Origin: Eubacteriales Family XIII. Incertae Sedis bacterium
GTDB lineage: Bacteria; Bacillota; Clostridia; Peptostreptococcales; Anaerovoracaceae
Reading direction: 5' to 3'
NCBI GenBank assembly: GCA_031269205.1
Contig: JAISZM010000137.1
Span: forward strand, 1 to 6,074
Length of the DNA stretch: 6,074 bases
The first letter of the stretch is position 1, and each line of letters opens with the position of its first letter. A program made the position numbers and the translations under genes. Below the pieces are notes generated by a model. It made no database searches. It saw only the letters and a list, made by a program, of their open reading frames with translations, and was not told the DNA's origin. This document shows, piece by piece, positions 1 through 5,914 of the stretch.

Positions 1-246
1 TTTTTTTCGATAATTTTGTTTTGACACCGTTACAATGACATTGATTTGTCGCTGTTTGCACTTTCGTGCTTCACCTCTGCATTGCAACAGGATTTTTGAC
101 CGTAACGTCTGCCGTCTCGTTGTGCTTTGTATTTGGAGCCGTTGAATTCCGGAACATGAATTGATACAATTAAATCAGGATATGTTTGATGATGCGTGTG
201 TGCCGCGGAGAATGAAAATGTTTAATGAGAGCGTTGCGACGATGAT
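1..246. other. AT-rich intergenic stretch, no gene recognised
   Basis: This stretch lies beyond the probable terminator of the EEP gene and continues past the window edge. It is visibly richer in A and T than the genes to its right. I find no open frame in it with a credible start and protein-like content on either strand. A run of seven T at positions 1-7 could be the tail of a rightward terminator whose stem is outside the window, but this cannot be judged here. The only candidate signal is a rightward promoter-like pair at 142-170, listed separately. Confidence 0.6.
142..170 (+). promoter_or_regulatory. Candidate sigma70-type promoter reading rightward
   Basis: TTGAAT at 142-147 (4 of 6 to the -35 consensus) is followed after exactly 17 bp by TACAAT at 165-170 (5 of 6 to the -10 consensus). 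Transcription would start near 177 and run antisense into the 3' end of the EEP gene. In AT-rich DNA such pairs arise by chance, and no convincing rightward gene follows, so this is weakly supported. Confidence 0.3.
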
Positions 247-290
247 AAAAATCCAGCCTGACACCCCTACTGCAATACGAACGTCAGCTG
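247..290 (-). terminator. Probable intrinsic terminator of the EEP gene
   Basis: Read on the minus strand, CAGCTGAC (290-283) pairs with GTCAGGCTG (262-254) to give an 8 bp stem with one bulged G. Three wobble pairs and one C-G pair could extend the stem inward. After two bases comes TTTTT (251-247). The 5' arm lies within the last codons of the EEP gene and the stop codon (269-267) falls inside the loop. The T tract is short, so termination may be partial. Confidence 0.5.
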
Positions 291-1571
291 CACGGGGTTG
301 TGATCCGAGGCTTGATAGTCTGTTTCTATGTTCTCCGCCGAAGCGGTTACGTCGTCCGATACTATCCAGCCATCTAGGATGGTTTCGTAGCTGACGCCGG
401 GCGTCCACGGGATGCTTGTGTCGCGGCAGGTGGCTATGATGTCCGCGTTGTCCGCCGTGATGAGTGTGAAGCCCTCGGGCAGGGCGCTCTCATCGAAGGG
501 TTTCGCCCACGCGGGTATCGCCATGCGGCCGGTGAAGGCGTCGATGCTGCCGGGGAAACTCTGGTTCCAGTCGCCGCCGGCTATAACCCAATTTCCCTTT
601 GCCCTCTCCTCCGCCATATAGTCCGCCAGTTTCTTCATCTGCTCCCCGCGCATCTTCTCGCCGGCGTCGTAGGCCGACAGATGGACGTTGATAAGCACGA
701 CCTCGCTTCCCGCGCTTCCGGAATCTACGGTTCCTTCGCCGCTCTGCGCCTCGGAGTTCCCGGAATCTTCCGCGCCCGAACCCCCGACGGGCAGCCTCGC
801 GACCGTAAAACAGCGATCGATGTCTGTTATCCTTCCGAAGAAGGACTCATCTATCGGCAGGCTGACGCGCTCCGCCGCGTTCACCCGGTAGCGACTGTAT
901 GTCGCTATGCCCGAATCGTTGACGGCTCCCATCGGGCGCGTGGGCGGCCAGAGCAGCCAGCCCGAGTGAAAATTCCCGGCGTAGATTTCCGCCAGGGAAC
1001 CGCCGCTTTCACCTTCCCCGCCGAGGCGTTCGCCGAACGCGTCGCTCATCATGTGTAGCTGGTTGATCTTATAGCTGCGCGAGGCGTTTTTGTCGACCTC
1101 CTGAAACAGCGCGATGTCGGGGTTCTGTTCTATCGCGGCGTCTATGGCGGCGCCGACGTTTTTCTTCACGGAATCCTCGCTCTCGGCGCGGCTCATAAGC
1201 CCCTTCACCTTATCGCCGCGGGCGGTCGTGCTTTCCTCCATGAAATAAGAAAACGCGTGATCATACGCGCCAAATCCGATGTTGTAGGTGAGAGCCTTGT
1301 AGGTGATTCCCGTCCGCATCACCGCCATGCTTCCGGCCGATTCGCCGCCTTCCCCGCTCCCCGATCCGAACTCCGCCGACGCGTCCTCTTCTCCCTCGCC
1401 TCCCGCTCCGGGCTCGGCCTGGCCGCTGTGAATCTCTGTCACGGTCAGCGCTTCATTATCGGGAATACGCGCGGATTTTACATACAGATAGATAAGGTAG
1501 CCGCCGAGAATGGCGACCACGGTCACGACGACCGCGACGATCATAATGATGATTCTCCTGAGTATAAACAA
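267..1571 (-). CDS. Membrane-anchored endonuclease/exonuclease/phosphatase (EEP) domain protein
   Basis: A 434-residue protein with one N-terminal hydrophobic segment (about residues 7-30) after Arg5-Arg6, a Gly/Glu/Ser-rich linker (50-81) and an EEP fold domain (about 92-432). The EEP metal-dependent phosphodiesterase motifs are all visible: TYNIG with N97, QEVD with E158, SGIATYSR (220-227), NVHLS with H297, GDWN with D334 and N336, LDGWIVS (399-405) and the terminal SDH with D423 and H424, so the active site looks intact. The family cleaves phosphodiester bonds in DNA, RNA, phospholipids or inositol phosphates; the substrate cannot be read from the sequence. Arg residues before the hydrophobic segment suggest a cytoplasmic N-terminus and an exported catalytic domain. 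Two further Gly/Ser/Glu-rich insertions (184-192 and 263-289) interrupt the catalytic domain. The start is read as TTG at 1571; an ATG at 1544 is the alternative. It lies 39 bp after the chemotaxis receptor and is probably co-transcribed with it. Confidence 0.92.
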   Translation of the reverse strand: MFILRRIIIMIVAVVVTVVAILGGYLIYLYVKSARIPDNEALTVTEIHSGQAEPGAGGEGEEDASAEFGSGSGEGGESAGSMAVMRTGITYKALTYNIGFGAYDHAFSYFMEESTTARGDKVKGLMSRAESEDSVKKNVGAAIDAAIEQNPDIALFQEVDKNASRSYKINQLHMMSDAFGERLGGEGESGGSLAEIYAGNFHSGWLLWPPTRPMGAVNDSGIATYSRYRVNAAERVSLPIDESFFGRITDIDRCFTVARLPVGGSGAEDSGNSEAQSGEGTVDSGSAGSEVVLINVHLSAYDAGEKMRGEQMKKLADYMAEERAKGNWVIAGGDWNQSFPGSIDAFTGRMAIPAWAKPFDESALPEGFTLITADNADIIATCRDTSIPWTPGVSYETILDGWIVSDDVTASAENIETDYQASDHNPVQLTFVLQ

Positions 1572-1579
1572 AGCGTCCT

Positions 1580-1585
1580 ACCTCC
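1580..1585 (-). promoter_or_regulatory. Ribosome binding site that favours the TTG start of the EEP gene
   Basis: GGAGGT on the minus strand lies 8 nt before the TTG at 1571-1569. A weaker AGGAG (1559-1555) lies 10 nt before the alternative ATG at 1544-1542. The stronger site, and the fact that only the TTG start keeps two Arg residues before the hydrophobic segment, favour TTG. Confidence 0.6.
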
Positions 1586-1610
1586 GGTCAGCCTTGCGGA
1601 AACCTCCGAC

Positions 1611-3269
1611 TCAGTATTTCGATTCGTCGTCCTTCCACATATCGTTTGTTTCAGGCGCCACCGCGAAGGGATGAGCAAACCCCGCCATGTCGGCGGACGC
1701 GGACTCGAAAGAGGCATCGAACCCGACCTCGGGAGCGTCGGCGACTGTCGGAGCGACCTCGAAAGCGTCGGGAGCTATCGGCGCGACCTCGAAAGCGTCG
1801 GGAATTATCGGCGCGACCTTGAAAGCGTCGGGAATTATCGGCGCGAACTCAACCCCGGCCGAGGAAACGGGCGCGCTTCCGACCGCGTCCACGGGCGTGC
1901 TTCCGACCGCGTACGAGTGCGACGCCTCCGCGAAAATCTCCGCGTCTTCATCCACTTTGAAGCGCCCGACAAGGTCGATCAGCGCGTCCGTCTGGGAACT
2001 CATCTGCTCCGTAGCGGCCGCGCTCTCCTCAGCGGTGGCGCTGTTTTGGTGCACCACGCTCGTCAACTGCTCAAAGCCTTTGTTGATCGCTTTGATAGCT
2101 TCGTTCTGCTCAGCTGTCGACGTAGCGATGTTCTTCAGTATCCACGTGTTATCGCTCACGCTGTTCATGATCTTGTTCAGATATTCGGACGTGTCCTTGA
2201 CTATGTCCATGCCCATGCCCGACTTAGCCATCGTGTCGGCGATGAGTTCGTTCGTGTCTTCGGCGGCGGACGCGCTTTTCGTCGCGAGATTTCTGACCTC
2301 GTCCGCGACCACCGCAAATCCTCTGCCGTGTTGTCCCGCGCGCGCCGCCTCTACCGCGGCGTTCAACGAGAGTATGTTCGTCTGGAAGGCGATGTCGTCT
2401 ATCGCTTTCATGACGGCGCTGATGGACTGACTCGCAGCGTTGATTTCGTCCATCGCCTGCGTCATCTTGTCCATGCTGTCGCGGCCTTCCTCGGCGCTGC
2501 TCCATATCGCGGTGGATATGTCCGACGCCTCCTTCGAACGCGCCGTGTTGTCCTCGGTCTGAGTCGAAACTTCTCTGATCGTGTTCATGAGAGTTTCCAT
2601 CGTCGCCGTCTGTTCCATCGTGGACTGAGCGAGGGATTGCGCGCCTTGGGATATCTGCGATATGCCCGTACTCAACTGATCCGCGGCGACGCGTACCTCG
2701 CGCGCCAAAGCGTTCAGATTGCTCACCAGCGTATTGGTCGCGTTCGCGAGCGTGTCGTTCTCCGACACCGCGGGGGCGAACCTCGTCAGGTCGCCCGTGG
2801 CCGCCACCTCGAGCGCCGCGACCTTGTCCAAAATCCCGTCCATCATCCGGGCGAACCCGCGCGAGAGCCGGCCCGTCTCGTCGTGGTACGCGCCGTCGTC
2901 GCGAATCTCCTGTTTTATCTCATCGGATAAATCCAAATCTCCGGTCTCTCCGACCTGTTCTACGACGGTGAGGATTCTCTCTATCGGCAGCCTGATAGAT
3001 CGCGATATCTGAATCGCGAAAATGAGCGCCAGAATCACGCCGACGGCGAAAATGCCGAGCATGACGCACGAGGTAAAGAGTATGTGCTGTTGGCTCGCGG
3101 CTATGATCTCTTCGTTCGTGGCGTCGCCCGTGAGCAACCCGTCACGCGTACGCTCGAGCAAGAGCATCGACACTATCCCTGTCGCGGCGACGACGACCGT
3201 GACGAGCGTCAAGATGAAAAACGCGAGAAACATCCTCTGCTTCAACCCCATTTTTCTCAAACCTTGCAT
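1611..3269 (-). CDS. Methyl-accepting chemotaxis protein with minimal periplasmic loop and repeat-bearing C-terminal tail
   Basis: A 552-residue transmembrane chemoreceptor that would signal to CheA/CheW. TM1 (about 13-37) and TM2 (about 64-87) enclose only some 28 residues, far too few for the usual Cache or four-helix ligand domain. A HAMP domain follows (about 88-150, with a slightly long connector around 117-132), then a second HAMP-like segment (about 152-195). The cytoplasmic coiled coil (about 196-440) contains the highly conserved hairpin tip, including QTNILSLNAAVEAARAG (296-312) and GRGFAVVADEVRNLA (315-329). SATAEESAAA (410-419) fits the methylation-site consensus with E414/E415. 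The tail (441-552) is low complexity, with two 8-residue units (455-470) and four 10-residue units (476-515). It ends without a clear CheR-binding pentapeptide. The ATG is supported by AAGGAG 6 nt upstream. No other chemotaxis gene is present nearby. The signal sensed is unknown; it may be intracellular or membrane-derived. Confidence 0.96.
   Translation of the reverse strand: MQGLRKMGLKQRMFLAFFILTLVTVVVAATGIVSMLLLERTRDGLLTGDATNEEIIAASQQHILFTSCVMLGIFAVGVILALIFAIQISRSIRLPIERILTVVEQVGETGDLDLSDEIKQEIRDDGAYHDETGRLSRGFARMMDGILDKVAALEVAATGDLTRFAPAVSENDTLANATNTLVSNLNALAREVRVAADQLSTGISQISQGAQSLAQSTMEQTATMETLMNTIREVSTQTEDNTARSKEASDISTAIWSSAEEGRDSMDKMTQAMDEINAASQSISAVMKAIDDIAFQTNILSLNAAVEAARAGQHGRGFAVVADEVRNLATKSASAAEDTNELIADTMAKSGMGMDIVKDTSEYLNKIMNSVSDNTWILKNIATSTAEQNEAIKAINKGFEQLTSVVHQNSATAEESAAATEQMSSQTDALIDLVGRFKVDEDAEIFAEASHSYAVGSTPVDAVGSAPVSSAGVEFAPIIPDAFKVAPIIPDAFEVAPIAPDAFEVAPTVADAPEVGFDASFESASADMAGFAHPFAVAPETNDMWKDDESKY
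1725..1844 (-). repeat. Four 30 bp tandem repeats in the receptor tail
   Basis: The four units occupy 1815-1844, 1785-1814, 1755-1784 and 1725-1754 in reading order. They encode APIIPDAFKV, APIIPDAFEV, APIAPDAFEV and APTVADAPEV. The first two differ at one base and the second and third at two bases; the fourth is more diverged. The unit is a multiple of three, so gain or loss of copies keeps the frame. The near identity of three units suggests recent expansion by slippage or recombination. Confidence 0.95.
1875..1912 (-). repeat. Short 24 bp-period duplication in the receptor tail
   Basis: The 14-base string GCTTCCGACCGCGT occurs on the plus strand at 1875-1888 and again at 1899-1912. It lies in two 8-residue units of the receptor, VGSTPVDA and VGSAPVSS (residues 455-470). 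It is separate from the 30 bp array and has a different period. Confidence 0.8.
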
Positions 3270-3319
3270 CTTTTACTCCTTCCCGCTCAAATCTTGTTCA
3301 ATAACAGGGAAGCTTCATC

Positions 3320-3348
3320 GTTATATTATCACTGTCGGTATGTGACGA
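3320..3348 (-). promoter_or_regulatory. Candidate sigma70-type promoter for the chemoreceptor
   Basis: On the minus strand TCGTCA (3348-3343, 4 of 6 to the -35 consensus) is followed after 17 bp by TATAAC (3325-3320, 5 of 6 to the -10 consensus). It overlaps the last codons and stop of the aminotransferase gene and would give a leader of about 44 nt before the receptor ATG at 3269. It would let the receptor and EEP genes be transcribed apart from alaA. I see no flagellar sigma28-type promoter here. Confidence 0.35.
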
Positions 3349-4543
3349 GGAAGCGTCTTAACTTGTCAACTATCGTCTCGAGGTCGTCTATCGGCGGCAG
3401 GTACACGATACGGAAGTGATCCGGATCGGGCCAGTTGAAACCTTTGCCGTGCGTCATCAGCACGTGGTGTTCGTGCAGGAAGTCGAACACGAACCGCTCG
3501 TCGTCGTGGATACCGAAGCGCGCCGTGTCTATGCGCGGAAACAGGTAGAACGCGGCCTGAGGCTTCGTCGAGCTGAGTCCCGGTATGTCGTTGATCGCCC
3601 GGTAGATGAACTCCCGCTGTTCGTAGAGTCTGCCCCCCGGACTCAATAACGGTGCGGCCGCGTACGCGTCGTCGAGCGCGGTACTGACGACGGATTGCGA
3701 GGGCACGTTCGCGCAGAGCCTCATCGAGGAGAGCATACGTATTCCTTCGATATAGTCGGCGGCGCGCTTCCTGTCCCCGGAAATGACCATCCAGCCGCAG
3801 CGGAAACCCGCGAGCATGTGCGACTTGGACAGGCCGTTGAACGTCACGGTGAATACGTCGGGCGCGACGGCCGCGCAGGAGAAATGCTCCGCTCCGTCGA
3901 AGACCAGCCGGTCGTATATCTCGTCCGCGAACACGACGAGTCCGTGTTCCCTCGCCACGTCCATAATCTCCGTCAGACTGTCCTTCGGGTAGAGCGCGCC
4001 CGTCGGATTGTTCGGGTTGATGACCACGATGGCCTTCGAGCGCGGTGTTATCTTGGATTTGATGTCCTGTATGTCGGGCGTCCACCCGGCGGCCTCGTCG
4101 CACAGGTAGCGGCGCACCGTGGCGCCGCAGAGCGTCGCCGCCGACGTCCACAAGGGATAGTCGGGGGTCGGCACGAGTATCTCGTCGCCGATCTCGATGA
4201 GCGCTTGCAGCGATATGCTGATGAGCTCGCTGACGCCGTTGCCCGTGAAGATGTCCCCGTAGTCGAGGCCTTCGATGCCTTTGGACGCGCTGTAGGACTT
4301 GATGGCCTCAATGGCCTCGGGGATGCCGTATGAATCCGAATAGCCCTCGGATGTTCGTATGTGGTCGCTCATAGCCTTCTCGATGGACTCGGGCGCGTAA
4401 AACCCGAAGTGCGGCGGGTTGCCCGTGTTCAGCGCGATGATGTCCACACCCTCGCGAGCCATACGCGCGGCCTCCTCCGCGACGGGGCCTCTGATATCAT
4501 ATCCGACATTGTCCAATCTCTTAGTCTTTTTTATCTCTTTCAT
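3329..4543 (-). CDS. alaA: AlaA-type PLP-dependent alanine aminotransferase
   Basis: A complete 404-residue class I/II aminotransferase of fold type I. It should transfer the amino group between alanine and 2-oxoglutarate (pyruvate/glutamate) with pyridoxal phosphate in the cytoplasm. It resembles the E. coli AlaA family along its whole length as I recall it: LDNVGYDIRGPV (10-21), GNGVSELI (101-108), PTPDYPLW (125-132), INPNNPTGA (175-183), FADEIYDRL (205-213), FNGLSK (235-240), GFRCGW (246-251), MRLCANVPSQ (274-283) and GGRLYEQR (303-310). K240 is the expected PLP Schiff-base lysine, D207 and Y210 should contact the cofactor, N179 lies in the NNPTG motif, and R378 near the C-terminus should bind the substrate carboxylate. 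Length is normal and no key residue is missing. The start matches the family start; the ribosome site is weak (AAGAG about 4 nt upstream). It begins 113 bp after the TPR gene. Other alpha-amino acids are possible substrates. Confidence 0.95.
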   Translation of the reverse strand: MKEIKKTKRLDNVGYDIRGPVAEEAARMAREGVDIIALNTGNPPHFGFYAPESIEKAMSDHIRTSEGYSDSYGIPEAIEAIKSYSASKGIEGLDYGDIFTGNGVSELISISLQALIEIGDEILVPTPDYPLWTSAATLCGATVRRYLCDEAAGWTPDIQDIKSKITPRSKAIVVINPNNPTGALYPKDSLTEIMDVAREHGLVVFADEIYDRLVFDGAEHFSCAAVAPDVFTVTFNGLSKSHMLAGFRCGWMVISGDRKRAADYIEGIRMLSSMRLCANVPSQSVVSTALDDAYAAAPLLSPGGRLYEQREFIYRAINDIPGLSSTKPQAAFYLFPRIDTARFGIHDDERFVFDFLHEHHVLMTHGKGFNWPDPDHFRIVYLPPIDDLETIVDKLRRFLVTYRQ

Positions 4544-4562
4544 AGTTCTCTTATTCTAACAT

Positions 4563-4597
4563 AAAAAAAGCGTCGGGGCCGGACAAATCCCGCGGCG
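4563..4597 (-). terminator. Probable intrinsic terminator after the argS-TPR unit
   Basis: On the minus strand a GC-rich stretch with an imperfect stem (CGGG at 4592-4589 with CCCG at 4577-4574, plus an outer GC/GC pairing across a 2x2 internal loop) is followed at once by seven T (4569-4563). The T run is good but the stem is weak. It sits between the TPR stop codon and the alaA start, where a terminator would be expected. Confidence 0.45.
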
Positions 4598-4665
4598 TTA
4601 TTCAAAACCCGGGGGAGACGCCGGAGGGAAGCCGGGGGCGGACAGATCCCGCGTCGTTATTTCAA
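4571..4665 (-). repeat. Imperfect direct repeat of about 35 bp flanking the TPR gene 3' end
   Basis: Copy one (4665-4630) covers the last codons and stop of the TPR gene. Copy two (4605-4571) lies about 60 bp further on in the intergenic gap. Aligned, they differ at about five bases plus one indel; both share the core CGCGGGAT.TGTCCG (dot marks a varying base) preceded by TAACG. Only the second copy is followed by a T run. The stretch between them is GC-rich and contains CCGG and CCCGGG strings. Confidence 0.75.
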
Positions 4666-5883
4666 CACGAGCTTTATCTTGTTCGAGTATTTTTTGACCA
4701 TCTCGGCGTTGCCTTCGGTTTCGTAGATGGCGATGAGTTCTTCCATCGAATCGATGTGTGACGCGTTGAACCGGAGCGCCTCCGTGAAGGCGTTCTTCGC
4801 TTCCTCCCGGCGGCCCGTGTTCAGGTAGCCCTCGCCGAGGTAGTACCACAGCGGCCACCATTCCTTGTACGAGCTTTCGGTGAACGGCTCGAGGATGTTC
4901 AGGCCGTCCGTCCAGCGTCCCGCGAGGATGTCGTTGTAGCCCCTCTCTATCAGCATCGGCGCCTGTATCTGTTTCATGCGGTTCCTGATCTCTTTGCGGT
5001 CTTTCGGGTTGTTGCGCGGCAGAGGCAGGAAGCTCTCCCACGCGAGGTGGGCCTTTTGGTACAGTCCCATGTTCAGGTACATGTAACCGAGGTAGTACCA
5101 ACCGTAGGCGTAACGCGGATGTAGCTCCGTCAGCATCTCGAAGTAGTCGAAGGCCTCGGCCTTGAAATCGCCGATGTAGCTCTCGTCGTCCGACTTCTCG
5201 TAGAGGGCGCGGCAGGTGCGCGCGTAGCCGTACATGCAGGCCATGTCTATCGGATTCATGACGAGTCCCGCGCGGAAGTGGATGAGAGAGGCGTCGTATT
5301 CGTCGCTCACGGCCTCCCGCCTCCCCTCCTTCGCGAACATCTCGCAGGCGCGCTTGCCCATGATGTGTTCGAGGAATTTCATGTAGGCTTCGGCGTATTT
5401 GAACTTGGGGTCGACGCCTATGATGCGCGCCATGTTCTCCCCGATAATTTTGACGGCCAGTCCGTTTTCGCTGCCGAACGCCTCTTTGTCCTCCTTGCGC
5501 AGCGGCACGGGAACGCCCTGCATGAAGTCCGTGAGTTTCGACTTTTTCAGGTAGGTGTCGGAAAACTCGTCGAAGATGAACTCGTCGAGATAGCGCGTCA
5601 GATATTTTTTTACGCGGTCGGGGCGATAGGCGAGCCAGGTTTCCTCGCGCGGCCGCGCGAGCGCGTTTTCTCTCGTGGCCTTGTCGCGCTCCCTCTTGGC
5701 GGGGTCGCTCTTCAGGGCGCGCGCAAAAGCGCCGCGCCGGGCGTCCTTCGCGCGCGCGCCATCCTTGCCGGCTTTACCGCCCTTGTCGGCGCTCTTGCCG
5801 CCCTTGCCTTCCGAGCCGCGCGCCGCGTCGGCGTCACTCTTCAGTTTTCTCCCGCTCCGGCCGAGCCTGCGATAATTTGGCAT
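4657..5883 (-). CDS. TPR-repeat protein with basic low-complexity N-terminal tail, function unknown
   Basis: A 408-residue protein that I cannot assign to a named family. Residues 1-80 are rich in Lys, Arg, Gly and Ala, with KGGK-like strings around 27-40, and look disordered and strongly basic. Residues 81-190 are predicted mostly helical by eye and match no domain I recognise. Tetratricopeptide-like helix pairs follow at about 193-230, 240-274 (with YGWYYLGYMYLNMGLYQKA), 342-374 (with LWYYLGEGYLNTGRREEAKNAFTEAL at its core) and 375-404. There is no signal peptide, membrane segment or lipobox, so it is probably cytoplasmic. TPR domains bind protein partners; the basic tail might contact nucleic acid or membranes, which is inference. 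The ATG at 5883 has AAAGGAG about 10 nt upstream. It starts 31 bp after argS and is likely co-transcribed with it, but that does not show a shared function. Confidence 0.9.
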   Translation of the reverse strand: MPNYRRLGRSGRKLKSDADAARGSEGKGGKSADKGGKAGKDGARAKDARRGAFARALKSDPAKRERDKATRENALARPREETWLAYRPDRVKKYLTRYLDEFIFDEFSDTYLKKSKLTDFMQGVPVPLRKEDKEAFGSENGLAVKIIGENMARIIGVDPKFKYAEAYMKFLEHIMGKRACEMFAKEGRREAVSDEYDASLIHFRAGLVMNPIDMACMYGYARTCRALYEKSDDESYIGDFKAEAFDYFEMLTELHPRYAYGWYYLGYMYLNMGLYQKAHLAWESFLPLPRNNPKDRKEIRNRMKQIQAPMLIERGYNDILAGRWTDGLNILEPFTESSYKEWWPLWYYLGEGYLNTGRREEAKNAFTEALRFNASHIDSMEELIAIYETEGNAEMVKKYSNKIKLVLK

Positions 5884-5914
5884 GGTTTCACGACTCCTTT
5901 ACAACAGTTATCTC

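Noticed and set aside
21..49. Perfect TTGACA at 21-26 as a promoter
   Set aside because: No acceptable -10 element lies 16-18 bp downstream; the nearby TACAAT at 31-36 is far too close.
1611..1640. CheR-binding pentapeptide at the receptor C-terminus
   Set aside because: The end reads MWKDDESKY; Trp and Tyr are seven residues apart, not in the usual aromatic-x-x-aromatic spacing.
1725..1844. The 30 bp repeats as a CRISPR array
   Set aside because: The units are directly adjacent with no spacers and are in frame within a protein gene, so they are coding tandem repeats.
1257..2930. Long plus-strand open frame (557 codons) opposite the receptor and EEP genes
   Set aside because: Its product is an Arg/His/Val-rich sequence with no domain logic, typical of an antisense frame in GC-rich DNA. 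The minus strand here has two clear protein families with intact motifs.
3695..4333. Plus-strand open frame (212 codons) opposite alaA
   Set aside because: It is antisense to an aminotransferase with complete catalytic motifs and has an Arg/Val/Asp-rich composition without recognisable domains.
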